In this document: positions 1 to 6,857 of the stretch, in pieces
How positions within the stretch are numbered: the first letter of the stretch is position 1
How the letters are laid out: every line of letters starts with the position of its first letter
Position numbers and translations under genes: made by a program
The notes under the pieces: generated by a model
The model's database searches: none
What the model was told of the DNA's origin: nothing
Seen by the model: the letters and a program-made list of their open reading frames with translations, nothing else
From: a virus
Virus record (IMG/VR): IMGVR_UViG_3300022926_000079
Coordinates: 1-29,724 of that record
Reading direction: 5' to 3' (one strand)
Length of the DNA: 29,724 bases

Positions 1-1037
1 TTGAGCCGATTGCTGACGTGGGTGGCCGTGTCATCTGCCTTAGTACGGCGAATGGTTCTGGGAACTTTTTCCACCAGTTGTGGGTTGGTGCGGAGTCTGG
101 GAACAATGGTTTCTCTGGTTTGTTTTTCCCGTGGTCTGCTGGTGATCGTGATGATGATTGGTATGCGTCGAAGTTGAAGTCGATGCCGTCATGGCAGTTG
201 CATCAGGAGTATCCGCGTTCAGCGGAAGAGGCGTTTATCAAATCTGGTAACCCCGTGTTTGATGTTGACCGTCTGGTCAGCATCGAACCTCAGGAGCCGT
301 GGCGTGGCTATTTGCACACGTTCTCTCCTAAGCATACGGAGTTGCGTCAGTCGGGTGATGGCGAGTTCGCGGTGTGGGCGGAACCGGAGCCTCAGGGTGT
401 GTATGTGTTGGGGGCTGACGTGGCTGAGGGTTTGGGTCATGGCGACTATTCGTCGTGTCATGTGGTTGATGCCCATTCTGGGGATGTTGTTGCCCATTGG
501 CATGGGCACATCGAACCGGATTTGTTTGGCGAGTTGTTGTGTGAGATCGGCTGGTTGTACAACACGGGGCTGTTGGGTATTGAGAACAACAACCATGGGT
601 TGACGACGTTGAAGGCGGCGCAGCGGTACGGGTACAGGAATCTGTACCGTACCCGCAAGTTGCAGCAGCGGAATCCGGAGGCTACGGAGACGTTGGGTTG
701 GCGAACAACTTCGGCTACGAAGCCGTTGGCTATTGATGAGTTGTCTGCGGCCATTCGTGATAGCGAGATCGGTATTTATTGTTCTCGGACTGTGGCGGAG
801 TTGAAGGCTTTTATCAGGGATCAGAATGGTCGGACGCATGGTTCTCCGCATGATGACCGTGTGATGTCTTTGGCGATCTGTTGGCAGATGTTGAAGTATG
901 TGTGGTTGCCGGAGTATCGGGGCGAACAGAATCTTCCGAAGTACAGTCTTGGATGGTTTGAGCGTTTTCAGATTGATGAGGATTCTGCGTTCAAAAGGGT
1001 GCCAATCGGCGCGCACAACGCCCGTTCCAACAGGTAA
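1..1037 (+). CDS. terL: Terminase large subunit, 3' part (5' end outside window)
   Basis: DNA-packaging motor that pumps and cuts the genome at the portal. The reading frame is open from base 3, so the start and the Walker A/B part of the ATPase lie upstream. The visible part begins with the end of the ATPase domain (STANGSGN, a coupling-motif-like stretch). The RNase-H-fold nuclease domain follows: an acidic strand GADVAEG near 412-430, ENNNHG near 583-600 and HDDRVMSLA near 850-876, which match the spacing of metal-binding acids in TerL nucleases. It ends with a TAA embedded in the late motif at 1034. Its place ahead of the portal and capsid genes is the usual order in tailed phages. The family call is firm; the subfamily was not determined. 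Confidence 0.93.
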   Translation, partial: EPIADVGGRVICLSTANGSGNFFHQLWVGAESGNNGFSGLFFPWSAGDRDDDWYASKLKSMPSWQLHQEYPRSAEEAFIKSGNPVFDVDRLVSIEPQEPWRGYLHTFSPKHTELRQSGDGEFAVWAEPEPQGVYVLGADVAEGLGHGDYSSCHVVDAHSGDVVAHWHGHIEPDLFGELLCEIGWLYNTGLLGIENNNHGLTTLKAAQRYGYRNLYRTRKLQQRNPEATETLGWRTTSATKPLAIDELSAAIRDSEIGIYCSRTVAELKAFIRDQNGRTHGSPHDDRVMSLAICWQMLKYVWLPEYRGEQNLPKYSLGWFERFQIDEDSAFKRVPIGAHNARSNR

Positions 1038-1058
1038 CGATCTGGCTATCTAGTGATG
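1034..1058 (+). promoter_or_regulatory. Late motif copy A (candidate late promoter)
   Basis: GTAACGA (1034-1040) is followed by CTATCTAGTGATG, ending at the ATG 1056-1058. The TAA stop of terL lies inside GTAACGA. Near-identical blocks occur at 4019, 5920, 8679 and, on the - strand, 16922-16899. All five sit directly in front of a start codon, and I found GTAACGA at no other place on the + strand of the late block. The gap from GTAACG to the TATCTA-like hexamer is about 7 bases, too short for a standard -35/-10 pair. This may be a promoter for a modified or phage-directed polymerase, or an activator site. Confidence 0.6.
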
Positions 1059-1283
1059 GGTTCTCTAAATTGCACGGAATGCGGCCGTACGTTCACGTTT
1101 GATGTGATTCCGAAGCGTGGGGCGGTGTGTTTCAAATGCCATGTGGGGAGCATCCGGTTCGGTTTCCAGCAGGGGCAGCAGATGTTTCACGACAAGACGA
1201 TCAAAGAGCAGGAGCGGGAGATCATTGATTCCGCGAAGCGTGAGGGCCGCAACATCGAATACATCGGGAACAAGTGGGTGTGA
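1056..1283 (+). CDS. Small zinc-ribbon protein
   Basis: 75 residues with two CxxC knuckles (C6/C9 and C25/C28) separated by a short basic loop, the pattern of a zinc ribbon. A charged, probably helical tail follows (TIKEQEREIIDSAKREGRN). Such proteins bind zinc and often nucleic acid or protein partners, but no specific role can be given. The start may be GTG 1053 or ATG 1056. Neither has a Shine-Dalgarno sequence, and both abut late motif copy A, so the message is probably leaderless. The next gene begins one base after the stop. Confidence 0.8.
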   Translation: MGSLNCTECGRTFTFDVIPKRGAVCFKCHVGSIRFGFQQGQQMFHDKTIKEQEREIIDSAKREGRNIEYIGNKWV

Positions 1284-1284
1284 G

Positions 1285-1488
1285 ATGCCGACGTGGGCGC
1301 AGATCGTTATTGCGTTGGCCGCCCCCAGCGGTGTGCTGGTGGCGTTGATTGAACGCACTAGGCGTGAGAACAACAGGGATCATGCGTCGAATGCCAGTTT
1401 GTTGCACCAGATTGACCGGAAAGTTGATCACGTGTCGGAACGAGTTGATGATCACATTGAGTGGCATCTGGACCGTAAGGAGAGATAA
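1285..1488 (+). CDS. Small membrane protein with coiled-coil tail
   Basis: 67 residues. A hydrophobic segment (about residues 4-22, AQIVIALAAPSGVLVALI) is followed by a charged heptad-like region containing IDRKVDHVSERVDDHIEW. This layout, one N-terminal membrane helix and a cytoplasmic coiled coil, is common in small actinophage membrane proteins next to lysis genes. It could be a holin partner or antiholin. It starts one base after the TGA of the zinc-ribbon gene, and its TAA shares a base with the next ATG, so translation is likely coupled. Confidence 0.75.
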   Translation: MPTWAQIVIALAAPSGVLVALIERTRRENNRDHASNASLLHQIDRKVDHVSERVDDHIEWHLDRKER

Positions 1489-1676
1489 TGGAATATCGTG
1501 AAGCGTTGAAGCGTGCTGCTGCCACGTTTGTTGCGGGGGCAACGGCTGCGCCGTTGACCGCTGCTGTTGTTGACATTTCGTTCTTCAAGGCTGCTGCTGT
1601 TGCTGGTCTTGTTGCTGTGTGGAACCTTGCGGCTCGTACGGCTCAGGCTTGGTTGGCGCAGCCGGGTGAACTCTGA
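1488..1676 (+). CDS. Putative holin-like small membrane protein
   Basis: 62 residues, with a basic, amphipathic N terminus (EYREALKRAAATFVAG) and then an Ala/Val-rich hydrophobic hairpin region (about residues 12-50). The size, alanine richness and two potential helices resemble r1t-type phage holins, which open the inner membrane for the endolysin. This is a resemblance in composition and layout, not a firm family match. It has a good Shine-Dalgarno (AAGGAG) and a 1-base overlap at each end. The endolysin is 15 kb away on the other strand, so lysis genes would be split. Confidence 0.65.
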   Translation: MEYREALKRAAATFVAGATAAPLTAAVVDISFFKAAAVAGLVAVWNLAARTAQAWLAQPGEL

Positions 1677-3475
1677 TGGCTCGCCCTAGTAACGCCGACA
1701 AGTTGGCGAAGTTCCGGAAGCATCTGAATGCTTCTAAGCGGTGGCGACGTGAGGAGGCGTATGACAGCACGTGGAAACGTCTTGTCGATATGTACCGTGG
1801 CCGTCATTACGAGTATGCGTCCGATGAGGATCGTCTGCTGGTCAACATTGCGTTCTCTACGGTGAACGTGATTGCGCCGTCCGTGTCGGTGAACTATCCG
1901 AAGATTGCGGTGAATGCGACGAAGCCGGATGATGCGCCAAAGGCGATCATCACGGAAGCGGTGATCAACTATTGGTGGCGGCATTACAAGGTGAAGCCCG
2001 AGTTTCGTCGTGCCGTAAAAGACTTTTTGGTGACGGGCCATGGCTGGTTGAAGTGTGGTTACCGGTATGTGGAAGAGCAGCGGGTTGCTGAGGCCGATGA
2101 GTATTCGGATGATCAAGAGGGTGGCGAGTCCACGTCGATCACTGTGATCACGGAGGACCGCCCGTTTGTTGAACGGGTGTCCCCGTACGATGTGTTTATT
2201 GATCCTGATGCTACGTCGATGCGTGATTTGAAATGGATCGCACAACGTATCCGTCGTCCGTTGGCTGAGGTGCGTGCCGATAAGCGTTATGCGAAGAAGG
2301 TGCGTGAAGAGGTTGCTCCGACTGCTGGTTCACGGTTTGTGGATGAGCCGGGTAAGCGGCGCATCCACGATGACAACCATTCGTATTGTGAGATTTGGGA
2401 GTTTTACGATCTTCGGTCGAAGACGATGTCAGTGTTTGCTGACAGCGGCGACCAGTTCTTGATCCCTCCGAAGAAGATGCCGTATGCGTTTGGTCATCCG
2501 TTTGTGATGATCCGTAACTATGACGTTCCGGATCATTTCTATCCGTTGGGTGATTTGGAAGCGATTGAGCCGTTGCAGCGCGAGTTGAATGAAACTCGTA
2601 CACAGATGATGAATCATCGTAAGCGGTTCTCCCGTAAGTATTTGTTCAAAGAGTCGGCGTTTGATTCTGATGGGCGTGGCGCGTTGGAGTCGGATTACGA
2701 CAATGTGCTTGTGCCTGTGATGTCCGATGAACCGTTGACGAATGTTGTTGCTCCGTTCCCGGCGGTGATTACTCCGCCGGAGTTCTACAACCAGTCTGAG
2801 TTGATTCAGGGTGATGTGGAGCAGATCACGGGTGTGTCGGAGTATCAGCGTGGTGCGCTGCCGGAGATTCGTCGCACAGCGACGGAGGCTGCGATCATGC
2901 AGGATGCTGCGAATGCGCGTGCTGCTGACAAGTTGGCGACGATTGAGGGTGCGATCCAAGAGGTTGCGTCTCGGATGGTTGCTTTGGCGCAGCAGTACAT
3001 GACTGGTGAGCAGGTTGCCCGGTTGACTGGTTCTGATGGTGTGCCGATGTGGATCACGTTTGATCGTGATTACATCAGCGGCGAGTTTGATTTTGAGGTG
3101 GAGGCTGGTTCGACTGCTCCGAACAATGAGTCGTTCCGTCGCCAGATGGCGTTGCAGATGGTGGATGCGATGGCTCCGTTTGCTTCTGCTGGTGTGGTGA
3201 ACGTGGAGCGGCTTGCCGCTCACGTGTTGCAGTTCGGGTTCGGTATCAAGAATCCGGCTGAGTTTCTTGCACCTCCCGCACCTCAGGGTGCGGCTCCGGC
3301 TGGTCCGGCGGGTCTTCCCGGCCCGTTGCCGCCGGGGATGTCGGAGCCGCCCCCGGCTGGTCCGGCGGGTGTGGCGGCTCCGCCTGCCGCTAACCCGATG
3401 GAGTTGTCGGGTGTTGATCCCGCAGTTCTTGCTGCTTTGTCGTCTCGTATGGGCGTTGCCCTTCCGAACAGTTAG
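1676..3475 (+). CDS. Portal protein
   Basis: 599 residues, the right size for a podovirus portal, which forms the dodecameric ring through which DNA enters and leaves the capsid. Typical features are an N-terminal helical region, GHGWLKCGYRYVEEQ, the VSPYDVFIDPDATSMRDLKW segment (residues about 164-184) seen in P22/SPP1-type portals, and the long-helix region ELNETRTQMMNHRKRFSRK. The C terminus is rich in Pro, Gly and Ala (about residues 535-575) and is probably a flexible tail. The start ATG overlaps the previous TGA. Confidence 0.9.
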   Translation: MARPSNADKLAKFRKHLNASKRWRREEAYDSTWKRLVDMYRGRHYEYASDEDRLLVNIAFSTVNVIAPSVSVNYPKIAVNATKPDDAPKAIITEAVINYWWRHYKVKPEFRRAVKDFLVTGHGWLKCGYRYVEEQRVAEADEYSDDQEGGESTSITVITEDRPFVERVSPYDVFIDPDATSMRDLKWIAQRIRRPLAEVRADKRYAKKVREEVAPTAGSRFVDEPGKRRIHDDNHSYCEIWEFYDLRSKTMSVFADSGDQFLIPPKKMPYAFGHPFVMIRNYDVPDHFYPLGDLEAIEPLQRELNETRTQMMNHRKRFSRKYLFKESAFDSDGRGALESDYDNVLVPVMSDEPLTNVVAPFPAVITPPEFYNQSELIQGDVEQITGVSEYQRGALPEIRRTATEAAIMQDAANARAADKLATIEGAIQEVASRMVALAQQYMTGEQVARLTGSDGVPMWITFDRDYISGEFDFEVEAGSTAPNNESFRRQMALQMVDAMAPFASAGVVNVERLAAHVLQFGFGIKNPAEFLAPPAPQGAAPAGPAGLPGPLPPGMSEPPPAGPAGVAAPPAANPMELSGVDPAVLAALSSRMGVALPNS

Positions 3476-3484
3476 GAGATAACC

Positions 3485-3625
3485 ATGCCAATGGTTGGTG
3501 GAAAGAAGTATCCGTACACGAAGGCTGGTAAGGCCGCAGCGAAGAAGGCTGCCGCTAAGAAGGTTCCGGCGAAGAAGACTGCGGCTAAGAGGTCGCAGGC
3601 TCGTCGGAACAACATGGATTACTGA
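3485..3625 (+). CDS. Small lysine/alanine-rich basic protein
   Basis: 46 residues. The middle is a run of AAKK-type repeats (GKAAAKKAAAKKVPAKKT), like the C-terminal tail of histone H1 or bacterial HU-like proteins, and the protein ends RNNMDY. It is strongly basic and probably binds nucleic acid or the acidic scaffold or portal. It has a good Shine-Dalgarno (TTAGGAG, 3473-3479) ahead of ATG 3485, and its TGA overlaps the next ATG. The real function is unknown. Confidence 0.7.
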   Translation: MPMVGGKKYPYTKAGKAAAKKAAAKKVPAKKTAAKRSQARRNNMDY

Positions 3626-3909
3626 TGGCTGAGAAAGACCCAAGGCTGAAGGCCGCTGGTGTTGACGGCTACAACAAGCCGAAGCGAACACCGAATCACC
3701 CAACGAAGTCTCATATTGTTGTTGCTAAAGAGGGCGACAAGATCAAGACCATCAGGTTTGGGCAGCAGGGCGTGTCTGGTTCTCCTAGTAAATCTGGTGA
3801 GTCTGCTTCGTATCGGAAACGACGTGAGTCGTTCAAGGCCCGTCATGCGAAGAATATTGCTAAAGGGAAAATGTCGGCTGCTTATTGGGCTGACAAAGTG
3901 AAGTGGTGA
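3625..3909 (+). CDS. Conserved small basic phage protein
   Basis: 94 residues, basic. The C-terminal half (SYRKRRESFKARHAKNI followed by AKGKMSAAYWADKVKW) is a sequence I recall as strongly conserved in proteins of environmental tailed phages, annotated only as a domain of unknown function. The N-terminal half has a beta-like segment (HIVVAKEGDKIKTIRFGQQG). It lies between portal and scaffold, which suggests a head-assembly or DNA-associated virion role; that part is inference. It starts with an overlapping TGATG junction. Confidence 0.8.
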   Translation: MAEKDPRLKAAGVDGYNKPKRTPNHPTKSHIVVAKEGDKIKTIRFGQQGVSGSPSKSGESASYRKRRESFKARHAKNIAKGKMSAAYWADKVKW

Positions 3910-4022
3910 AAAGAACTTTCCAAGTCTTGTTGCTTGTGACGGCTTGGATTGTTGGCGTGTTATCTGCGATTACGTGGGGGACGGCAGAGGTGTTTATCCG
4001 GTTCCGTAACGGACGCAGGTAA
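3906..4022 (+). CDS. Tiny single-pass membrane protein
   Basis: 38 residues: a basic N terminus (MKRTF), one hydrophobic helix (QVLLLVTAWIVGVLSAITW), then a basic end (FIRFRNGRR). The GTG start overlaps the previous stop by four bases (GTGA). The TAA stop lies inside late motif copy B. Its size and position suit a holin, antiholin or membrane-associated assembly peptide; I cannot decide which. Confidence 0.65.
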   Translation: MKRTFQVLLLVTAWIVGVLSAITWGTAEVFIRFRNGRR

Positions 4023-4042
4023 CGATCTTTCTCTATTATTAG
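4019..4042 (+). promoter_or_regulatory. Late motif copy B
   Basis: GTAACGA (4019-4025) followed by TCTTTCTCTATTATTAGG. It is the most divergent copy: the CTATTATTAG part is shifted by a few bases relative to the others. A normal Shine-Dalgarno (GAAAGGA) follows, and the scaffold gene starts at GTG 4064, so this unit has a short leader. The TAA of the preceding membrane peptide lies inside GTAACGA. Confidence 0.5.
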
Positions 4043-4063
4043 GAGCAACCGAAAGGACTCTAA

Positions 4064-4882
4064 GTGAGTGAAATAACAGATGCCCCCGTGGTAGACCCCG
4101 CCCCCGTTGAAGTGGATGGTGGACAAGTCGAAGATGTGGGCGGAAACGTCGAAGTACAGGCGGATGCACCAACCCTAAATGTTGACGAGTTTGCCGACCA
4201 TCATGTGGTCGTCAAAGTTGACGGTGAGGACGTGCGGGTTCCGTTGTCTGAGGCGGTGGCCGGTTACAGTCGTCAAGCGGATTATACCCGTAAGACGCAG
4301 GAATTGGCGCAGCAAAAACAGAGCCTCCAGTGGGCAAGTGCTGTGGCACAGGCTTTGGAGAACGATCCTGCACGGACGATTGATCTTCTTCAAACCCATT
4401 ATGGTTTGACGAAGGCTCAGGCCCAGCAGGTTGCCGATCAGGCAGCCGAGGATGCTGGGGATGCCGAGTGGGACGATCCAGTTGCCGCACGTGTCAAGGA
4501 ACTTGATAGCCGGATCGCACAGTTTGAACAGGAACGTGCGTACCAGCGTTTGGAGGCTGAGGTTTCTCGGCTGCAAACCACATACGGTGATGATTTCGAC
4601 CCTCAGGAAGTGGTAGCCAAGGCGTTAGCCGAGGGTTCCGCGAATCTGGAGGCCGTGTACAAGCAGTTGGCTTTTGACCGGCTGATGTCTCGGGTTCAAG
4701 CGGCTGAACGTCTGGCGGGTGACCGTACTGCTCAGGAGCAGGCGGTGCTGGATGCGAAGCGTGAGGCCGGGATTGTGTCGGGCGGGGCTTCGGCTGCGGA
4801 GCAAGGCTTGGAAGATACGTCACCGATCCGTTCAGTTTCTGACGCTTGGGCTGCTGCGAAGCGGCAGTACGGCGTTACTTGA
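4064..4882 (+). CDS. Capsid scaffolding protein
   Basis: 272 residues, acidic and largely helical. It lies directly before the major capsid gene, the usual place for a scaffold that guides procapsid assembly and is then removed. The N terminus is acidic and disordered (residues 1-40). The centre is rich in Gln, Glu and Ala with long coiled-coil-like stretches (TRKTQELAQQKQSLQWASAV and the VKELDSRIAQFEQER region), and the end is basic (DAWAAAKRQYGVT). It starts with GTG after a good Shine-Dalgarno. Confidence 0.82.
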   Translation: MSEITDAPVVDPAPVEVDGGQVEDVGGNVEVQADAPTLNVDEFADHHVVVKVDGEDVRVPLSEAVAGYSRQADYTRKTQELAQQKQSLQWASAVAQALENDPARTIDLLQTHYGLTKAQAQQVADQAAEDAGDAEWDDPVAARVKELDSRIAQFEQERAYQRLEAEVSRLQTTYGDDFDPQEVVAKALAEGSANLEAVYKQLAFDRLMSRVQAAERLAGDRTAQEQAVLDAKREAGIVSGGASAAEQGLEDTSPIRSVSDAWAAAKRQYGVT

Positions 4883-4899
4883 TCCATTAGGAGTAAACC

Positions 4900-5862
4900 A
4901 TGGCTGGAAACAGCAACTTTGACGAACTGTTGTCAACAACGATTGCGAACTACCGTGATCAGTTGACCGACAACGTGTTCAATGCACGTCCCCTTACCAA
5001 CCATCTCATGGAGAACGGTCGCCTTCGCATGGTCGATGGCGGCACCAAGATTGTTGAGCCCCTCATCTACGGTGAGAACAGCACCGTTGGTGTGTACTCG
5101 GGCTACGACACGATTGCTTTGACCCCGCAAGAAGGCATTTCGGCGGCCGAGTTTGAGTGGAAGCAGTACGCTGCGTCCATCGCTATCTCGGGCATCGAAG
5201 AGGCCAAGAACAACGGCGAGGCTGCAATCATCAACCTTCTGGAAGCCAAGGTCATGCAGGCCGAGGAGTCCATGAAGGAAGGCTTCAACGCCATGTTCTT
5301 CGGTGATGGCACCGACACCCTTGGTGCTGGTGGCACCGACTCGGGCAAGACTTGGAACGGTCTGGGCAACCTGATTGATGCGACCGCTGTTGCGGGCGGC
5401 ATCGATCCGGCCGGTTCAGGCAACGGGTTCTGGGCTTCGTACGAAGAGGGCACCGCTGGTGCGCTGACCACTGCGGACATGACCACCGCTTACAACACCT
5501 GCTCGGTTGGCAACGACCATCCGGACATGATCCTGACCACTCAGACTCTGTTTGAGAAGTACGAGTCGCTGCTTACGCCGCAACTCCGCTACACGGACAC
5601 CGACAAGGCGAACCTCGGGTTCCAGAACCTGCTGTTCAAGTCGGCTCCGGTGGTGTACGACGTGGATGCTCCTTCGGGCAACATGTTCTTCATCAACAGC
5701 AAGTACCTGACCCTCGTCGGCCACTCAGGCAAGTGGTTCTCGCAGACGGAGTTCGTCCGTCCTGAGAACATGGATGCCCGTTATGCGCTGATCTTCTGCT
5801 ACGGCAACCTCACGGTTCGTAACCGTAGCCGTCAGGGCAAGTTGACCGGCCGCACAGCCTGA
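4900..5862 (+). CDS. Major capsid protein
   Basis: 320 residues, expected to form the icosahedral shell with the HK97 fold. Supporting features are its place after the scaffold, an extended N terminus (ANYRDQLTDNVFNARPLTNHL), a long charged helix (EAKVMQAEESMKEGFNAMFF) like the spine helix, and a beta-rich C terminus ending in basic residues. It has a strong Shine-Dalgarno (TTAGGAG). Codon use differs sharply from neighbouring genes: C-ending codons (GAC, AAC, ACC, TTC, ATC) dominate, while the rest of the late block prefers T- and G-ending ones. This fits selection for very high expression. A hairpin follows the gene. Confidence 0.9.
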   Translation: MAGNSNFDELLSTTIANYRDQLTDNVFNARPLTNHLMENGRLRMVDGGTKIVEPLIYGENSTVGVYSGYDTIALTPQEGISAAEFEWKQYAASIAISGIEEAKNNGEAAIINLLEAKVMQAEESMKEGFNAMFFGDGTDTLGAGGTDSGKTWNGLGNLIDATAVAGGIDPAGSGNGFWASYEEGTAGALTTADMTTAYNTCSVGNDHPDMILTTQTLFEKYESLLTPQLRYTDTDKANLGFQNLLFKSAPVVYDVDAPSGNMFFINSKYLTLVGHSGKWFSQTEFVRPENMDARYALIFCYGNLTVRNRSRQGKLTGRTA

Positions 5863-5881
5863 TCAACCATGTGATGCTGGT

Positions 5882-5905
5882 GGCGGGGGGCTTCGGCTCC
5901 CCGCC
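5882..5905 (+). terminator. Hairpin after the capsid gene
   Basis: A ten-base-pair stem (GGCGGGGGGC with GCTCCCCGCC, one G-T pair) closes a TTCG tetraloop, 19 bases after the capsid stop. No T-run follows, so it is either a Rho-assisted or weak terminator, or a 3' stabiliser of the capsid message. It is followed by late motif copy C, which would restart transcription. Confidence 0.7.
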
Positions 5906-5919
5906 GCTCGCATATCTGG

Positions 5920-5944
5920 GTAACGATTCAGCCTATTAGTGATG
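5920..5944 (+). promoter_or_regulatory. Late motif copy C
   Basis: GTAACGA (5920-5926), then TTCAGCCTATTAGTGATG, ending on ATG 5942-5944. It has the same total length as copies A and D. This copy is not constrained by an overlapping coding sequence, because the capsid gene ends 58 bases earlier. That is strong support that the motif is selected as DNA or RNA. Confidence 0.6.
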
Positions 5945-6190
5945 ACTCCTAATGCTGTTCCTGCCCACTCCCTGTACGGGGAGCCCGCTTTGCGGGATGC
6001 CCGGCCTGCTGCTCAGGCTAAGGGTTCTTCTCCTGCCCCTCCGGGTGGGATGCCATACACGGGTCATACCCGTTGTATGGCGAATGATGCAACGTGTCAG
6101 GGCCATAGGGCTAAGGGCACGGATTATTGCATGGGTCATTTGAGGCAGATTGCCCGCGATGTGAAGGAGCGTGAGAATGAATCTGGCTGA
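5942..6190 (+). CDS. Small zinc-knuckle protein
   Basis: 82 residues with a Pro/Ala-rich N-terminal half and then a cysteine-rich knuckle: C45, C52, C63 and H66 (RCMANDATCQGHRAKG, DYCMGH). The pattern C-x6-C-x10-C-x2-H resembles small phage zinc-binding modules. The function is unknown; its place between capsid and adaptor suggests a head or head-completion role. The start is GTG 5939 or ATG 5942, directly after late motif C and without a Shine-Dalgarno. It overlaps the next gene by 14 bases. Confidence 0.72.
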   Translation: MTPNAVPAHSLYGEPALRDARPAAQAKGSSPAPPGGMPYTGHTRCMANDATCQGHRAKGTDYCMGHLRQIARDVKERENESG

Positions 6191-6857
6191 AATCCGCTCC
6201 AAGGTTCGTGAGATTGTTGACATGGATACCGACGATGTGTCGGATGCTTTGCTCAACATGTACATCAAAGATGGTTATGACCGGATGATTTCTTTGGAAC
6301 GGCGTTGGCCGTTCTTGGAGAAGTCGTACACGTTGTCTACTGTGAATGGGCAGAAGGGTTACACGATTTCCGCTATTGGTTCTGGCGATGTTCGTGAGAT
6401 CACTTCTGTTGTGGAAGGGTCTATTGGTGGTATCCGGTTGACGTTGGTTGACCATGCGGATGCTGAGGCGTTCTGGTTGGGCACTCAGGACACTGTTGGC
6501 CGTCCGATGCATTTCTCTGTGTGGGAGCAGAAACTGTACATCTGGCCTACTCCGGATGCTGTGTACACGTTGGCGTTGCGGGGTTTCCGCAAGCCAACGG
6601 ATTGGACTGCGAACGATACAACTCAGGTTGATGCTGATGATCGTTTGCATCAGTCGTTGGTGTATTACGCGGTTGCCCAGTTGTACCAGTTGCAGGAAGA
6701 TGTCCAGTTGGCTCGGTTCTATCGGGATTCGTTTGATGAGGCTGTCCGGTTGGCTGCTTCGGATATTTTGCGGGTGTCGTCGCATCGTCCTTTGGTGTAC
6801 TCGGGTGGACGGTTCCATGAGTCGTCTAATGGCTGGCAGTCCCCGGTGTACTTCTGA
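6177..6857 (+). CDS. Head-tail adaptor protein
   Basis: 226 residues. The N-terminal helical segment (MNLAEIRSKVREIVDMD), followed by ALLNMYIKDGYDRMISLERRWPFLE and a beta insertion, then a C-terminal helical part (HQSLVYYAVAQLYQLQEDVQ), resembles P22 gp4-like adaptors that seat under the portal and extend the DNA channel. ATG 6177 is chosen over GTG 6171 because the AAGGAG at 6164-6169 is 7 bases upstream of it. The stop overlaps the next ATG. Confidence 0.75.
   Translation: MNLAEIRSKVREIVDMDTDDVSDALLNMYIKDGYDRMISLERRWPFLEKSYTLSTVNGQKGYTISAIGSGDVREITSVVEGSIGGIRLTLVDHADAEAFWLGTQDTVGRPMHFSVWEQKLYIWPTPDAVYTLALRGFRKPTDWTANDTTQVDADDRLHQSLVYYAVAQLYQLQEDVQLARFYRDSFDEAVRLAASDILRVSSHRPLVYSGGRFHESSNGWQSPVYF

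Noticed and set aside
219-1016. Long open frames antisense to the terminase, and similar ones opposite the portal (2429-3703) and the giant gene (11588-12730)
   Set aside because: They lie fully opposite well-supported genes, have Arg/His/Leu-biased composition and no recognisable domains; they arise from GT-rich codon use on the real strand.
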